The position numbers were made by a program, and so were the translations under genes. 50,619 bases of DNA. Source: Actinomyces sp. oral taxon 448 str. F0400. GTDB lineage: Bacteria > Actinomycetota > Actinomycetes > Actinomycetales > Actinomycetaceae. The notes below the pieces were generated by a model. That model was not told the DNA's origin. It worked only from the letters and a program-made list of their open reading frames with translations, and searched no databases. The stretch lies in assembly GCF_000220835.1 (NCBI RefSeq), contig NZ_GL985606.1:1450945-1501563 (forward strand). Reading direction: 5' to 3'. How positions within the stretch are numbered: the first letter of the stretch is position 1; every line of letters begins with the position of its first letter. Positions 17,085 through 25,575 of this stretch are shown one piece after another.

Positions 17085-19451
17085 ATGTTCATTGACGACC
17101 CCGAGGTCACCGCCGCCGAGGCAGTGATCGACAACGGCCCCTTCGGCAAGCGCGTGGTTCGCTTCGAGACGGGCCGCCTGGCCAAGCAGGCCGCTGGAAG
17201 CGCCATGGCCTATCTCGACGGTGAGACGGCCGTCCTGTCTGCCACCACTGTGGGCAAGCACCCCAAGGAGCAGTTCGACTTCTTCCCGCTGACCGTCGAC
17301 GTGGAGGAGCGCCAGTACGCCGCCGGCCGTATCCCCGGCTCCTTCTTCCGCCGCGAGGGCCGTGCGGGCACTTCCGCCATTCTCGCCTGCCGGCTCATCG
17401 ACCGCCCCCTGCGTCCGTCCTTCGTCAAGGGCCTGCGCAACGAGGTCCAGGTCGTCGAGACGGTCTTGGCCATCGACCCCGACGACGCCTACGACGTCCT
17501 GGCCATCAACGCGGCCTCCATGTCCACCCAGATCGCGGGCCTGCCCTTCTCCGGGCCGATCGCCGGCACCCGCCTGGCTCTCATCGACGGCCGGTGGGTG
17601 GCTTTCCCCCGCTACTCCGAGATCGAGCGCGCCACATTCAACATGGTCGTGGCGGGCCGCCTCCTCGACGGCGGCGACGTCGCCATCATGATGGTCGAGG
17701 CCGGCGCCACCGAGAACGCCTGGAGTCTCATCGCCGCCGGGGCCACGGCCCCCACCGAGGCCGTCGTCGCCGAGGCCCTCGAGGCCGCCAAGCCGCACAT
17801 CAGGGTGCTGTGCGAGGCGCAGATGGAGGTCGCCGCTCACGCCTCCAAGCCGACCGCCGAATTCCCCCTCTACCTGGATTACACCGACGAGCAGTACGCC
17901 GCCGTCGAGGAGGCGGCTCGGGCCCACGATCTGGCCGGCGCTATCGCCGCCGAGGGCAAGCAGGCCCGCGATGCCGCCACCGATGCCGTGCGCGAGAAGG
18001 TCCTGGTCGATCTCGCCGAGCGCTTCACCTCCGAGGAGGACGTCAAAGCCCTCAAGGCCGCGTTCAGGGCCGTCACCAAGAAGCTCGTCCGTCACCGCAC
18101 GCTGACCGAGGGCGTGCGCATCGATGGCCGCGGGCTGAAGGACATCCGCACCCTGGGCGCTGAGGTCGAGGTTCTGCCGCGCGTCCACGGCTCGGCCGTC
18201 TTCGAACGGGGCGAGACCCAGATCCTGGGTGTGACCACCCTCAACATGCTGCGCATGGAGCAGCAGATCGACGATCTGTCGCCGGTCACCCACAAGCGCT
18301 ACATGCACCAGTACATCTTCCCGCCCTTCTCCACCGGCGAGACCGGGCGCGTCGGCGCCCCCAAGCGTCGCGAGATCGGCCACGGGGCGCTCGCCGAGCG
18401 GGCCCTCGTGCCCGTCCTGCCCGGCCGGGACGAGTTCCCCTACGCCATCCGTCAGGTCTCCGAGGCGCTCGGCTCCAACGGCTCGACCTCCATGGGGTCG
18501 GTGTGCGCCTCCACACTGTCCCTGCTTCAGGCCGGCGTGCCGTTGCGCGCCCCCGTCGCCGGCATCGCCATGGGGCTCATGCACGAGGAGATCGACGGCG
18601 AGACCGCGTGGGCCACGCTCACCGATATCCTCGGGAGCGAGGACGCCTTCGGCGACATGGACTTCAAGGTCGCCGGCACCCGCGACGTCATCACCGCCCT
18701 TCAGCTCGACACCAAGCTCGATGGCCTGCCCAGCGACATCCTCGCCGGCGCGCTGGGCCAGGCCCGTGACGCCCGTCTGTTCATCCTCGATGTGCTGGCT
18801 CGGGCCATCGACGGGCCCGATGAGATGGCACCGACCGCCCCGCGCGTTCTGACCGTTCGCATCCCGGTCGACAAGATCGGCGAGGTCATCGGTCCCAAGG
18901 GGAAGATGATCAACCAGATCCAGGAGGACACCGGCGCGGATCTGACCGTCGAGGACGACGGCACCGTTTACATCGGCGCGGCCGACGGCCCGTCCGCCGA
19001 GGCGGCCCGTGAGGCCGTCAACGCCATCGCCAATCCGCAGATGCCCGAGATCGGCGAGCGCTTCGTGGGCACCGTCGTCAAGACGACGACCTTCGGCGCC
19101 TTCGTGTCCTTGACCCCGGGCAAGGACGGACTGCTGCACATCTCGCAGATCCGCCGGCTCGTGGGGGGCAAGCGCGTGGAGAATGTCGAGGACGTCCTGA
19201 ATGTGGGCGACAAGGTCCAGGTCGAGCTGGCCGAGATCGATCAGCGCGGCAAGCTGAGCCTGCACGCAGTCCTGTCCGATGAGCAGTTGGCCGCGGAGGC
19301 GGAGAACACCGCCGGTAAGGCCGTTCGAGACGGGGAGCGGCGCGAGCGCCGCCCACGCCGTGAGCGCTCCGGGGCGGACGGGGAGCGGCGCGAGCGCCGT
19401 CCGCGCCGTCGTCGGATGCGCACGGCCGATTCCCCCTCCGAGGAGGAATGA
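17085..19451 (+). CDS. pnp: Polyribonucleotide nucleotidyltransferase (PNPase)
   Basis: 788-residue phosphorolytic 3'-5' exoribonuclease. Two RNase PH-like domains are separated by the helical linker, with FFRREGR and RLIDRPLRP in the first and [10 protein letters not shown] and [17 protein letters not shown] in the second. The KH domain ([20 protein letters not shown]) and the S1 domain ([28 protein letters not shown]) follow. A basic tail after ~750 contains a 16-residue duplicated unit. The stop overlaps the next gene's ATG (ATGA, 19448-19451), so the M16 protease is translationally coupled. Confidence 0.97.
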   Translation: MFIDDPEVTAAEAVIDNGPFGKRVVRFETGRLAKQAAGSAMAYLDGETAVLSATTVGKHPKEQFDFFPLTVDVEERQYAAGRIPGSFFRREGRAGTSAILACRLIDRPLRPSFVKGLRNEVQVVETVLAIDPDDAYDVLAINAASMSTQIAGLPFSGPIAGTRLALIDGRWVAFPRYSEIERATFNMVVAGRLLDGGDVAIMMVEAGATENAWSLIAAGATAPTEAVVAEALEAAKPHIRVLCEAQMEVAAHASKPTAEFPLYLDYTDEQYAAVEEAARAHDLAGAIAAEGKQARDAATDAVREKVLVDLAERFTSEEDVKALKAAFRAVTKKLVRHRTLTEGVRIDGRGLKDIRTLGAEVEVLPRVHGSAVFERGETQILGVTTLNMLRMEQQIDDLSPVTHKRYMHQYIFPPFSTGETGRVGAPKRREIGHGALAERALVPVLPGRDEFPYAIRQVSEALGSNGSTSMGSVCASTLSLLQAGVPLRAPVAGIAMGLMHEEIDGETAWATLTDILGSEDAFGDMDFKVAGTRDVITALQLDTKLDGLPSDILAGALGQARDARLFILDVLARAIDGPDEMAPTAPRVLTVRIPVDKIGEVIGPKGKMINQIQEDTGADLTVEDDGTVYIGAADGPSAEAAREAVNAIANPQMPEIGERFVGTVVKTTTFGAFVSLTPGKDGLLHISQIRRLVGGKRVENVEDVLNVGDKVQVELAEIDQRGKLSLHAVLSDEQLAAEAENTAGKAVRDGERRERRPRRERSGADGERRERRPRRRRMRTADSPSEEE
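19329..19424 (+). repeat. 48-bp tandem duplication encoding the basic tail of PNPase
   Basis: Two direct units begin at 19329 and 19377 (period 48 bp, 16 codons). Each encodes [11 protein letters not shown] followed by a divergent end. The DNA is close to identical over the first ~33 bases. The result is an Arg/Glu-rich disordered tail that could bind RNA or protein partners. Confidence 0.8.
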
Positions 19452-20821
19452 GTCCGGCGCCGGCCGTCGGCGCCCCCGGCGGCGCGGATATGAGCTACTC
19501 CGAGGTCGACCTCGTGCGCGGCCCCGCCGGCGCTCCTGGCACCGAGCTGCACCTGAGCGACGACGGCGCCGTGCTGCGCCGCTCGGTCCTGCCCGGCGGC
19601 GTGCGGATCATCACCGAGGCCGTGCCCGGGTTGCGCTCGGCGAGCCTGGGCGCGTGGTTTGGCGTCGGATCCCGTGACGAGGTCGCCGGGCAGGAGGGGT
19701 CGACCCACTTCCTGGAGCACCTTCTGTTCAAGGGCACCGCCACCCGTACCGCTCGAGATATCGCTGAGGCCTTCGATCTCATCGGCGGGGAGTCCAATGC
19801 AGCCACCTCCAAGGAGCACACCTCCTATTACGCCCGCGTCCAGGGGACGGACGCCATGGAGGCCCTCGACGTCCTGACCGACATGGTCGCCTCCTCCAGG
19901 CTCGATCCGGCCGAGGTCGAGACCGAGCGCGGCGTCATCGTCTCCGAGCTCGCCGACGCCGCGGATGATCCCGTCGATGTCGCCCAGGAGGCGTTCGCCC
20001 GGGCCGCCTTCGGCGACGGCACACCGCTGGGCCGGCCCATCGGCGGCACCTGGGAGGCCGTTGTCGCCGTGCCGCGCGACGCCGTCTGGGAGCACTACAA
20101 GCGCACGTACGCCTCCGACACCCTCGTGGTAGCCGCCGCCGGCGCCGTGGACCACGACGAGCTCTGCGAGAGGGTGGCGACGAACCTCGAGGTCGCCGGC
20201 TGGGATACGGCCGGGGGCGTGCCGCCGCGTCCGCGTCGCTTCGAGACCGTCGAGGCCCGGGATCTGGAGGTTCACGACGTGCGTCTGGAGCGCGAGTGCG
20301 AGCAGTCCCACGTCTACCTGGTCTGCCAGGGGATCCCGGTGCGCGACGAGCGCCGTTGGGTCATGAGCGTGCTCACCACCATCCTGGGCGGGGGCATGTC
20401 CTCGCGCCTGTTCCAGGAGGTCCGTGAGAAGCGGGGACTGGCCTACACCACCTACGCCTTCGACGCCTCCTACGCCGGGGCGGGGGCCTTCGGCATGTAC
20501 GCCGGCTGCGCTCCCGAAGCGGTCGACGAGGTGTGCGCCGTCATGGCCGGGGAGTTCGACAGGCTCGCCGCCGACGGCGTCGCGGACCGCGAGATGGATC
20601 GCGCCCGCGGCCAGCTGCGCGGCGCCATGGTGCTCGGGGGAGAGGACTGCCTGGCGCGCATGGGCCGATTGGGCCGCGGCGAAGTCGTCACCGGCCGTCT
20701 GCGTTCCATGGAGGAGAACCTGCGACGCCTGAATGCCGTCACCGCCGAGGAGGTGCGCGAGACCGCCGCCTGGCTGGCTGCCCAAAGGCGCGCACGGGTC
20801 CTTGTGGGGCCGGTCGGCTGA
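19448..20821 (+). CDS. M16-family zinc metallopeptidase (insulinase/processing-peptidase type)
   Basis: 457-residue protease with the inverted zinc motif H87-x2-E90-H91 ([11 protein letters not shown]) and the distal ligand E167 in VIVSE, 76 residues later, as expected for M16. The C-terminal half keeps the second M16 domain ([25 protein letters not shown]). The ATG at 19448 overlaps the pnp stop and uses GAGGAGGA at the end of pnp; a second in-frame ATG lies at 19490. pnp followed by an M16 gene is a conserved actinobacterial pairing, but the peptidase substrate is unknown. Confidence 0.93.
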   Translation: MSPAPAVGAPGGADMSYSEVDLVRGPAGAPGTELHLSDDGAVLRRSVLPGGVRIITEAVPGLRSASLGAWFGVGSRDEVAGQEGSTHFLEHLLFKGTATRTARDIAEAFDLIGGESNAATSKEHTSYYARVQGTDAMEALDVLTDMVASSRLDPAEVETERGVIVSELADAADDPVDVAQEAFARAAFGDGTPLGRPIGGTWEAVVAVPRDAVWEHYKRTYASDTLVVAAAGAVDHDELCERVATNLEVAGWDTAGGVPPRPRRFETVEARDLEVHDVRLERECEQSHVYLVCQGIPVRDERRWVMSVLTTILGGGMSSRLFQEVREKRGLAYTTYAFDASYAGAGAFGMYAGCAPEAVDEVCAVMAGEFDRLAADGVADREMDRARGQLRGAMVLGGEDCLARMGRLGRGEVVTGRLRSMEENLRRLNAVTAEEVRETAAWLAAQRRARVLVGPVG

Positions 20822-20841
20822 CGACGGCAGCAACCATGAGA

Positions 20842-20876
20842 GGCCGACGACCGCTGGCCGCAGCGCGTCGTCGGCC
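20842..20876. terminator. Bidirectional hairpin between convergent M16 and SDR genes
   Basis: The outer stem GGCCGACGAC (20842-20851) pairs perfectly with GTCGTCGGCC (20867-20876). It continues inward with CGCT/AGCG around GGCCGC and one bulged C. The position, 20 bp after the M16 stop and 38 bp from the SDR stop, suits a shared terminator. Confidence 0.65.
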
Positions 20877-20913
20877 CCTGTGGCGCAGGCTCACGCCGGT
20901 TGCTCCGTTCCGC

Positions 20914-21804
20914 TCATTGCGGGAAGCCGAAGGCGGCGCCGATGATGCGGTCGAAGGCGCGGTCGGGCAGCACGCGACGCACGGCGATGAGCGGCTTGGC
21001 CAGGAAGCCGACCGCGTAGCGAGTCCGGGGGCGGCGTGCCGTGACGATCTTGCCGACGGTGCGGGCGATGACCATGGGCGGGGAGTAGTGCCGCTGGTTC
21101 GACTCGCTGCGCATGGCGCCGGCCACGGCCCTGATCTGATCGGCGTAGGCGCTGCCGTCCGCGGTGGCCTCCAGGTGGTCGGCGGCGATCGCACCCCACT
21201 CGGTGCGGATGCCGCCGGGCTCGACCACGACGACGTCGATACCGAAGGGACGCAGTTCCATGCGCAGCGCGTCGCTGAGGGCCTCGACGGCGTACTTGGT
21301 GGCGTGGTACCAGCCGCCCAGCGGCGTGGTCAGCTTCCCGCCCATGGAGGAGATATTGATGATGGTGCCCGAGCCCTGGGCGCGCATGTGCGGGGTCACC
21401 AGCTGAGTGAGGCGGGCCAGGCCGAACAGGTTGACCTCGAACTGGCGGCGGGCCTCGTCGATCGGAACGTCCTCGATCGCCCCGTAGGAGCCGTAGCCGG
21501 CGTTGTTGACGAGCACATCGATGCGACCGGTCTCCTGAAGAATGCGGCTCACGCCGGCGGTCATGGAGGCGTCATCGGTGACGTCCATGGCCAGAGGGCG
21601 GACGCCGTCGGTGGCCAGGGTCCGGAGGCGGTCGGTGCGGCGGGCCGCGCCGTAGACGGTGTATCCCAGTGCCCGAAGCCTGCGGGCGGTGTCCTCGCCG
21701 ATCCCGGAGGAGGCGCCGGTGACGAGCGCGGTGCGGATAGCGGGGTCGTCCGTGGAGGTGCCGCTGGAGGTCTCGGGGGCCTGAGCGGGCGTGGTGGTCG
21801 CCAT
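20914..21804 (-). CDS. Short-chain dehydrogenase/reductase (SDR)
   Basis: 296-residue NAD(P)-dependent oxidoreductase of the classical SDR type. It has the TGASSGIG cofactor motif (residues 29-36), NNAGYGS, NISSMGG and the catalytic YHATK. A C-terminal extension of ~50 residues after the Rossmann core is typical of lipid/steroid-like SDRs. The substrate is unknown. I chose the ATG at 21804 (MATTTPAQ), preceded by AAAGGAAA; an alternative ATG at 21837 adds 11 residues but has no clear ribosome-binding site. It is divergent from a TetR gene that probably controls it. Confidence 0.88.
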   Translation of the reverse strand: MATTTPAQAPETSSGTSTDDPAIRTALVTGASSGIGEDTARRLRALGYTVYGAARRTDRLRTLATDGVRPLAMDVTDDASMTAGVSRILQETGRIDVLVNNAGYGSYGAIEDVPIDEARRQFEVNLFGLARLTQLVTPHMRAQGSGTIINISSMGGKLTTPLGGWYHATKYAVEALSDALRMELRPFGIDVVVVEPGGIRTEWGAIAADHLEATADGSAYADQIRAVAGAMRSESNQRHYSPPMVIARTVGKIVTARRPRTRYAVGFLAKPLIAVRRVLPDRAFDRIIGAAFGFPQ

Positions 21805-21837
21805 CGTCTGACTTTTCCTTTCGCTAACATGAAGCAT

Positions 21838-21882
21838 CGTTCACGCACTATCATGAACGTAGATTCACTTTTGTACAAGTGA
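21838..21882. promoter_or_regulatory. Two dyads in the SDR/TetR divergent region
   Basis: CGTTCA...TGAACG (21838-21859, 10-nt spacer) and TCACTT-TTGTAC-AAGTGA (21865-21882) are perfect 6-bp-arm inverted repeats 6 nt apart in an unusually AT-rich stretch. Such paired dyads between a TetR gene and its divergent target are typical TetR operators. Binding by the adjacent TetR is inference. Confidence 0.6.
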
Positions 21883-21898
21883 GACACTCGGTGCGGTT

Positions 21899-22543
21899 AT
21901 GGAGCACCGTGGGGAAGACGAAGACGACATGACGCGGGGAACGAATGACGCGGGGGAGCGGGCAACGACAGGAGCGGCACGGGGCGCGCCGTCGAGGCGC
22001 GCCGACGCGGTGCGCAACCGGGCCAGCATTATTCGGGCCACCAGGCGCCTAGTGACCGAGCGGGGAACCGATGCCGCCATGGGTGAGATCGCCAAGGCGG
22101 CCGGCGTCGCCGTCGGCACGCTCTACCGGCACTTCCCCACCAAGGCGGATCTGCTCGCCGCTGTCGTCACCCAATACGTCGAGACTCTGGCGCAGGCCAT
22201 CCAGGAGGCGTGGGCTCGTGTCGAGCAGGGCAGCGCCGATGCCGGACAGGAGGTCCTGAACTTCGTGGCTCGCGCACTGGAGATGACAGCGGGCAACCAG
22301 GCTGCCAAGGCGGCCGCGCGCACCCTGGGCGTGCAGCCGGAGTACTCCGAGGCCGAGGCTCGGGCCACCGAGGCGCTGGAGCGCCTCATTAGAGCAGGAT
22401 GCGACAGCGGGCGGCTGCGCTCCGATCTGACCGTCGCAGACATCTACATCCTTGTGGCCTTCTGCCCCAGCGACAGCCCCGTCGAGGTCCGCCTGCGCTG
22501 GCTGGAGCTCATCCGTCCCGGCCTGCTGGGGGATGGCGCGTGA
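21899..22543 (+). CDS. TetR/AcrR-family transcriptional regulator
   Basis: 214 residues. The N-terminal helix-turn-helix is clear: ASIIRATRRLVTERG...AAMGEIAKAAGVAVGTLYRHFPTKADLLAAV. The C-terminal ligand-binding half resembles TetR_C regulators such as those controlling dehydrogenases. The start is uncertain: the ATG at 21899 lacks a ribosome-binding site, and an ATG at 21929 would remove a poorly conserved acidic stretch. It is divergent from the SDR gene across two dyads, so repression of that gene and of itself is likely. Confidence 0.88.
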   Translation: MEHRGEDEDDMTRGTNDAGERATTGAARGAPSRRADAVRNRASIIRATRRLVTERGTDAAMGEIAKAAGVAVGTLYRHFPTKADLLAAVVTQYVETLAQAIQEAWARVEQGSADAGQEVLNFVARALEMTAGNQAAKAAARTLGVQPEYSEAEARATEALERLIRAGCDSGRLRSDLTVADIYILVAFCPSDSPVEVRLRWLELIRPGLLGDGA

Positions 22544-22615
22544 GAGGCGCGCTGTCCGTCCCCAGACCCGGCGTTTGACAGACGGCCTTCGCCGCGCGGC
22601 CGGCGCCTGAGTCGC

Positions 22616-22621
22616 TAGGGT
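22616..22621 (+). promoter_or_regulatory. -10 box of leaderless dapB
   Basis: TAGGGT ends exactly 6 nt before the dapB ATG, which would put the transcription start on the A of ATG. No ribosome-binding site is present. A TTGACA at 22575-22580 is too far away to be its -35. Confidence 0.55.
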
Positions 22622-22627
22622 GGGGTC

Positions 22628-23374
22628 ATGACGATTCGCGTAGCTGTTGTCGGCGCCGCCGGGCGCATGGGAACCACTGTCAGTCGGGCCGTCGAGGAGG
22701 CCGAGGGCCTCGATCTCGTCGCCGGACTCGACATCGGCGACGAGCTCGCCGTCGAGCCTCTGAATGGAGCCGACGTCGCCGTGGACTTCACCGTCCCCGG
22801 CGTCACTGAGACTAATGTGCACACCCTCATCGATGCCGGTGTCGACGTTGTCGTCGGCACCACCGGTTGGACCGAGGAGTCATACGAGCGCGTCCGCGAG
22901 CACCTGGCCCGGGTCGAGGGACGCAGCGTCCTCATCGCCCCCAACTTCGCCCTCTCCGCGGTCCTCGCCATGAGCTTCGCCGCCAAGGCCGCCCCCTACT
23001 TCGAGTCCGCCGAGGTCATCGAGCTCCACCACCCGACCAAGGTCGACGCGCCCTCGGGCACCGCGGTCGCCACCGCTCAGGGCATCGCCGCTGCTCGCGC
23101 CGAGGCGGGTCTGGGCGCCATGCCCGACGCCACCCGGACAGATCCCGACGGTGCTCGCGGCTCCGTCGTCGACGGAGTCCATGTCCATGCCGTCCGGCTG
23201 CGCGGTCTGACCGCCCACGAGGAGATCCTCCTCGGTAACCTTGGCGAGCAGCTGACCATCCGAACCGACTCCTTCGATCGGGCCAGCTTCATGCCCGGTG
23301 TGCTGCTGGCCGTGCGGGAGATCGGTCGGCGCGAGGGCCTGACCGTCGGGCTGGAGGGACTTCTCGACTTATGA
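22628..23374 (+). CDS. dapB: 4-hydroxy-tetrahydrodipicolinate reductase
   Basis: 248-residue enzyme of the diaminopimelate/lysine pathway, reducing the DapA product with NAD(P)H. The N-terminal Rossmann motif VVGAAGRMG, VVGTTGW, the substrate loop ELHHPTKVDAPSGTA with its catalytic His/Lys, and GVHVHAVRLRGL are all present at standard spacing. The length is normal. It appears to be leaderless. dapA lies 0.9 kb downstream, separated by an opposing acetyltransferase gene. Confidence 0.97.
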   Translation: MTIRVAVVGAAGRMGTTVSRAVEEAEGLDLVAGLDIGDELAVEPLNGADVAVDFTVPGVTETNVHTLIDAGVDVVVGTTGWTEESYERVREHLARVEGRSVLIAPNFALSAVLAMSFAAKAAPYFESAEVIELHHPTKVDAPSGTAVATAQGIAAARAEAGLGAMPDATRTDPDGARGSVVDGVHVHAVRLRGLTAHEEILLGNLGEQLTIRTDSFDRASFMPGVLLAVREIGRREGLTVGLEGLLDL

Positions 23375-23415
23375 GCGCGGGCGGCGGACGCTCCTGCAGG
23401 GCCGCCGCGCCGCCG

Positions 23416-24156
23416 TTAGAACGTCGCCGCCCAGCAGTCCTCGATGACGCCCCGCCCGACCGGCAGCTCGCGGCGCGACCCGGTGGGCCGCAGACCCGCG
23501 GTGTCCAGGAACCGGGCCAGGGACTCATCCCCACGCACCGCCCACACGAGCAGTGCCGTCGCCCCGTCGGCGCGGGCGTGGTCCGCCGCGGCGGCGAGCA
23601 GGCGCGAGCCGTGCCCTTGGCGTTGATGGGGCGCTTCGACTCCCAGTGCCACGATCTCGACGGCGGAGGGTATCGCGTCGACGGCTCCCGCCCGCGGGTC
23701 CCGGTCGTCTGTTCCGAGCGTCTCGGCGGCGCCATCGGGGCCGGCGGGCCGCGCGGGAGCCAGAGCGGTGAGCCCGACCACCTGTCCGTCCTGCGTCGCC
23801 ACCAGGACGTGGTGGGCGGGGGACGGTGGTCGGGTCACCGCCTGCTCCCAGCCCGCGGCGATGACGGGGGCAGCGATCATGGCGGTCACACTCGCCGGCA
23901 AACCGGCGCCGTTGTGAGCGTCGGCGTGGGCGGCGCTCAGGGACGCGAGCATCGTCGAGGCATGGACGCGCCCCATGGTCTCCAGGTCCGCCGCGGCGGC
24001 GGTGCGCACGAAGCCACCCGGACGCGGCGCGTCCGCGGCGACGCGGATGCGGTCGGCCCCGATGCCGGCGGGGGGCCCGGCCGATGACTCCGGGCCGGTG
24101 GCGCCGCGGCCGCCAGCGGCGGTCGCGGTGGGGCGGTGGGGCGGTGGTGTCGTCAT
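23416..24156 (-). CDS. GNAT-family N-acetyltransferase
   Basis: 246 residues: a ~50-residue Pro/Ala/Gly-rich N-terminus, then a GNAT fold. The acetyl-CoA loop is EIVALGVEAPHQRQGHGSRLL (the R/QxxGxG/A motif), followed by LLVWAVRGDESLARFLDTAGL, typical of motif B. The acceptor is unknown. The gene opposes dapB and dapA and sits between them. Its start appears leaderless, with a -10 box 6 nt upstream. Confidence 0.82.
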   Translation of the reverse strand: MTTPPPHRPTATAAGGRGATGPESSAGPPAGIGADRIRVAADAPRPGGFVRTAAAADLETMGRVHASTMLASLSAAHADAHNGAGLPASVTAMIAAPVIAAGWEQAVTRPPSPAHHVLVATQDGQVVGLTALAPARPAGPDGAAETLGTDDRDPRAGAVDAIPSAVEIVALGVEAPHQRQGHGSRLLAAAADHARADGATALLVWAVRGDESLARFLDTAGLRPTGSRRELPVGRGVIEDCWAATF

Positions 24157-24162
24157 ACGGTG

Positions 24163-24168
24163 AGCCTA
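24163..24168 (-). promoter_or_regulatory. -10 box of leaderless GNAT gene
   Basis: On the minus strand TAGGCT is followed by exactly 6 nt (CACCGT) and then the ATG. There is no ribosome-binding site. This is the same geometry as for dapB and dapA. Confidence 0.5.
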
Positions 24169-24243
24169 ACGGGCGGCTGCGGTCGGACCGCGCCCGTACC
24201 GGGACCGGGAAGGCAAACCCCGGCCCGGCGCCGCCCGCGCCGT

Positions 24244-24249
24244 TAAGCT
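24244..24249 (+). promoter_or_regulatory. -10 box of leaderless dapA
   Basis: TAAGCT ends exactly 6 nt before the dapA ATG (24256). No ribosome-binding site and no clear -35 are present. The start codon would be the first transcribed base. Confidence 0.55.
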
Positions 24250-24255
24250 GGCACC

Positions 24256-25152
24256 ATGAGTGCTCTCCCCGCCCGGTCCTTCGGCTCCCTCGGCGTCGCC
24301 ATGGTCACGCCCTTCACTCCCGAGGGGGAGATCGATATCGAGGCCGCGCAGGCTCTGGCCGTCACCCTCGTGGAGGACGGGGCGGACATGATCCTACTGG
24401 CCGGCACCACCGGTGAGGCGCCGACCACCCATCTGCCCGAGAAGCAGACCCTGCTGCGGGAGGTGAGGGATGCGCTCGCGGGTCGCGCCATGCTCGTGGC
24501 CGGCGCAGGTTCGAACGACACCGCCCATGCCGTGCGCATCGGGGTCGGCAGCCAGGAGGCCGGGGCGCAGGGCTTGCTCATCAACGCTCCCTACTACAAC
24601 CGGCCCAGCCAGGAGGGCGTCCGCCGTCACATCATGTCGGTCGTCGAGGCGACGGACCTGCCCGTCATGATCTACGACATCCCGGGACGCACGGGGGTGA
24701 GAATCACCGATGGGACCTTGGCCCGCCTGGCCGAGCATGAGCGCGTTCTGGCGGTCAAGGACGCCACAGGCGATGTCGAACAGGGCTTCAGGCGCATGGA
24801 GGCCACCGGTCTGGAGTACTACTCCGGGGATGACGGCCTCAACTTCGCCTGGCTGACCCACGGCGCCTCCGGTGTGATCTCGGTGGTGGCGCACGCCGAC
24901 GCCCATTCCTGGCGCGAGATGATCACCGAGGTCGACGCCGGCGACCTCGTCGCGGCCCGGGCCGTCGCCCGGCGCATCCGCCCGCTCGTGAGCACGATCA
25001 TGGGCGGGGGGCAGGGGGCCGTCATGGCCAAGGAGGCGCTGCTGCTCCAGGGGCGCATCCCATGCGCCGCCCTGCGTCTTCCACTCGTGCGCGCCCAGGC
25101 GGACGACGTCGCCGCCCTGCGAGGCGTGCTGGAGGACGTCGGTCTCCTCTGA
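24256..25152 (+). CDS. dapA: 4-hydroxy-tetrahydrodipicolinate synthase
   Basis: 298-residue TIM-barrel aldolase condensing pyruvate with aspartate semialdehyde in diaminopimelate/lysine synthesis. The pyruvate-binding AGTTGEAPTTHLPEK, the catalytic tyrosine in PYYNRPSQEG, and the Schiff-base lysine K168 in LAVKDATGD are all in place. The length is normal. The start is leaderless. Together with dapB it supplies lysine or diaminopimelate for the nearby cell-wall cluster. Confidence 0.97.
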   Translation: MSALPARSFGSLGVAMVTPFTPEGEIDIEAAQALAVTLVEDGADMILLAGTTGEAPTTHLPEKQTLLREVRDALAGRAMLVAGAGSNDTAHAVRIGVGSQEAGAQGLLINAPYYNRPSQEGVRRHIMSVVEATDLPVMIYDIPGRTGVRITDGTLARLAEHERVLAVKDATGDVEQGFRRMEATGLEYYSGDDGLNFAWLTHGASGVISVVAHADAHSWREMITEVDAGDLVAARAVARRIRPLVSTIMGGGQGAVMAKEALLLQGRIPCAALRLPLVRAQADDVAALRGVLEDVGLL

Positions 25153-25305
25153 GGCTGCTGCGCTTTCAGGAGCGGGACGTCCTGCCGTTCTCACCCGCCC
25201 TCCGAGTCGTCGAGCTGCTCGTCGCATGAGGAGCTGCTCACCCGGGTTGCCGCGGGATTGCGCCGTTCATGAGCACGATGCCGTCGGAACTGCGCTGGTA
25301 CGGCG

Positions 25306-25490
25306 ATGCTGGCGCAGCCCGCGATCGACATGAGCGGCCTCATCGGATACAGGCAGGTGACCGACCTCCATCTCGTCGACCTGGTGTCGCGCCACGACGC
25401 CGTCCTCGCCACCCCTCGACGGCCGCTTGCCCGTCGCGCTGACTCTCGCGGCGCGACGCTACGTGGAGCTCATCGCCGTGACCTCACTTC
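25306..25490 (+). pseudogene. C-terminal remnant of a VapC-like PIN-domain toxin
   Basis: The frame from 25306 reads SGLIGYRQVTDLHLVDLVSRHDAVLAT, matching the PIN-domain C-terminal pattern (TDxxL...A..H...LAT). A frame change near 25415 follows. The next frame reads LDGRLPVALTLAARRYVELI, the usual end of actinobacterial VapC toxins. The N-terminal half with the first catalytic aspartates, and any VapB antitoxin, are missing. The call rests on a short pattern read by eye. The rest of 25153-25575, between dapA and the acyl-CoA ligase, shows nothing recognisable. Confidence 0.45.
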
Positions 25491-25575
25491 TGGGCCGGGC
25501 GGCCGTCGGCTCCTCGCGCCGAGGCCGTCGACACGGCCCCCCGCGCGAGGCGCAGGCCCCTGCCATGCGGGCGGC

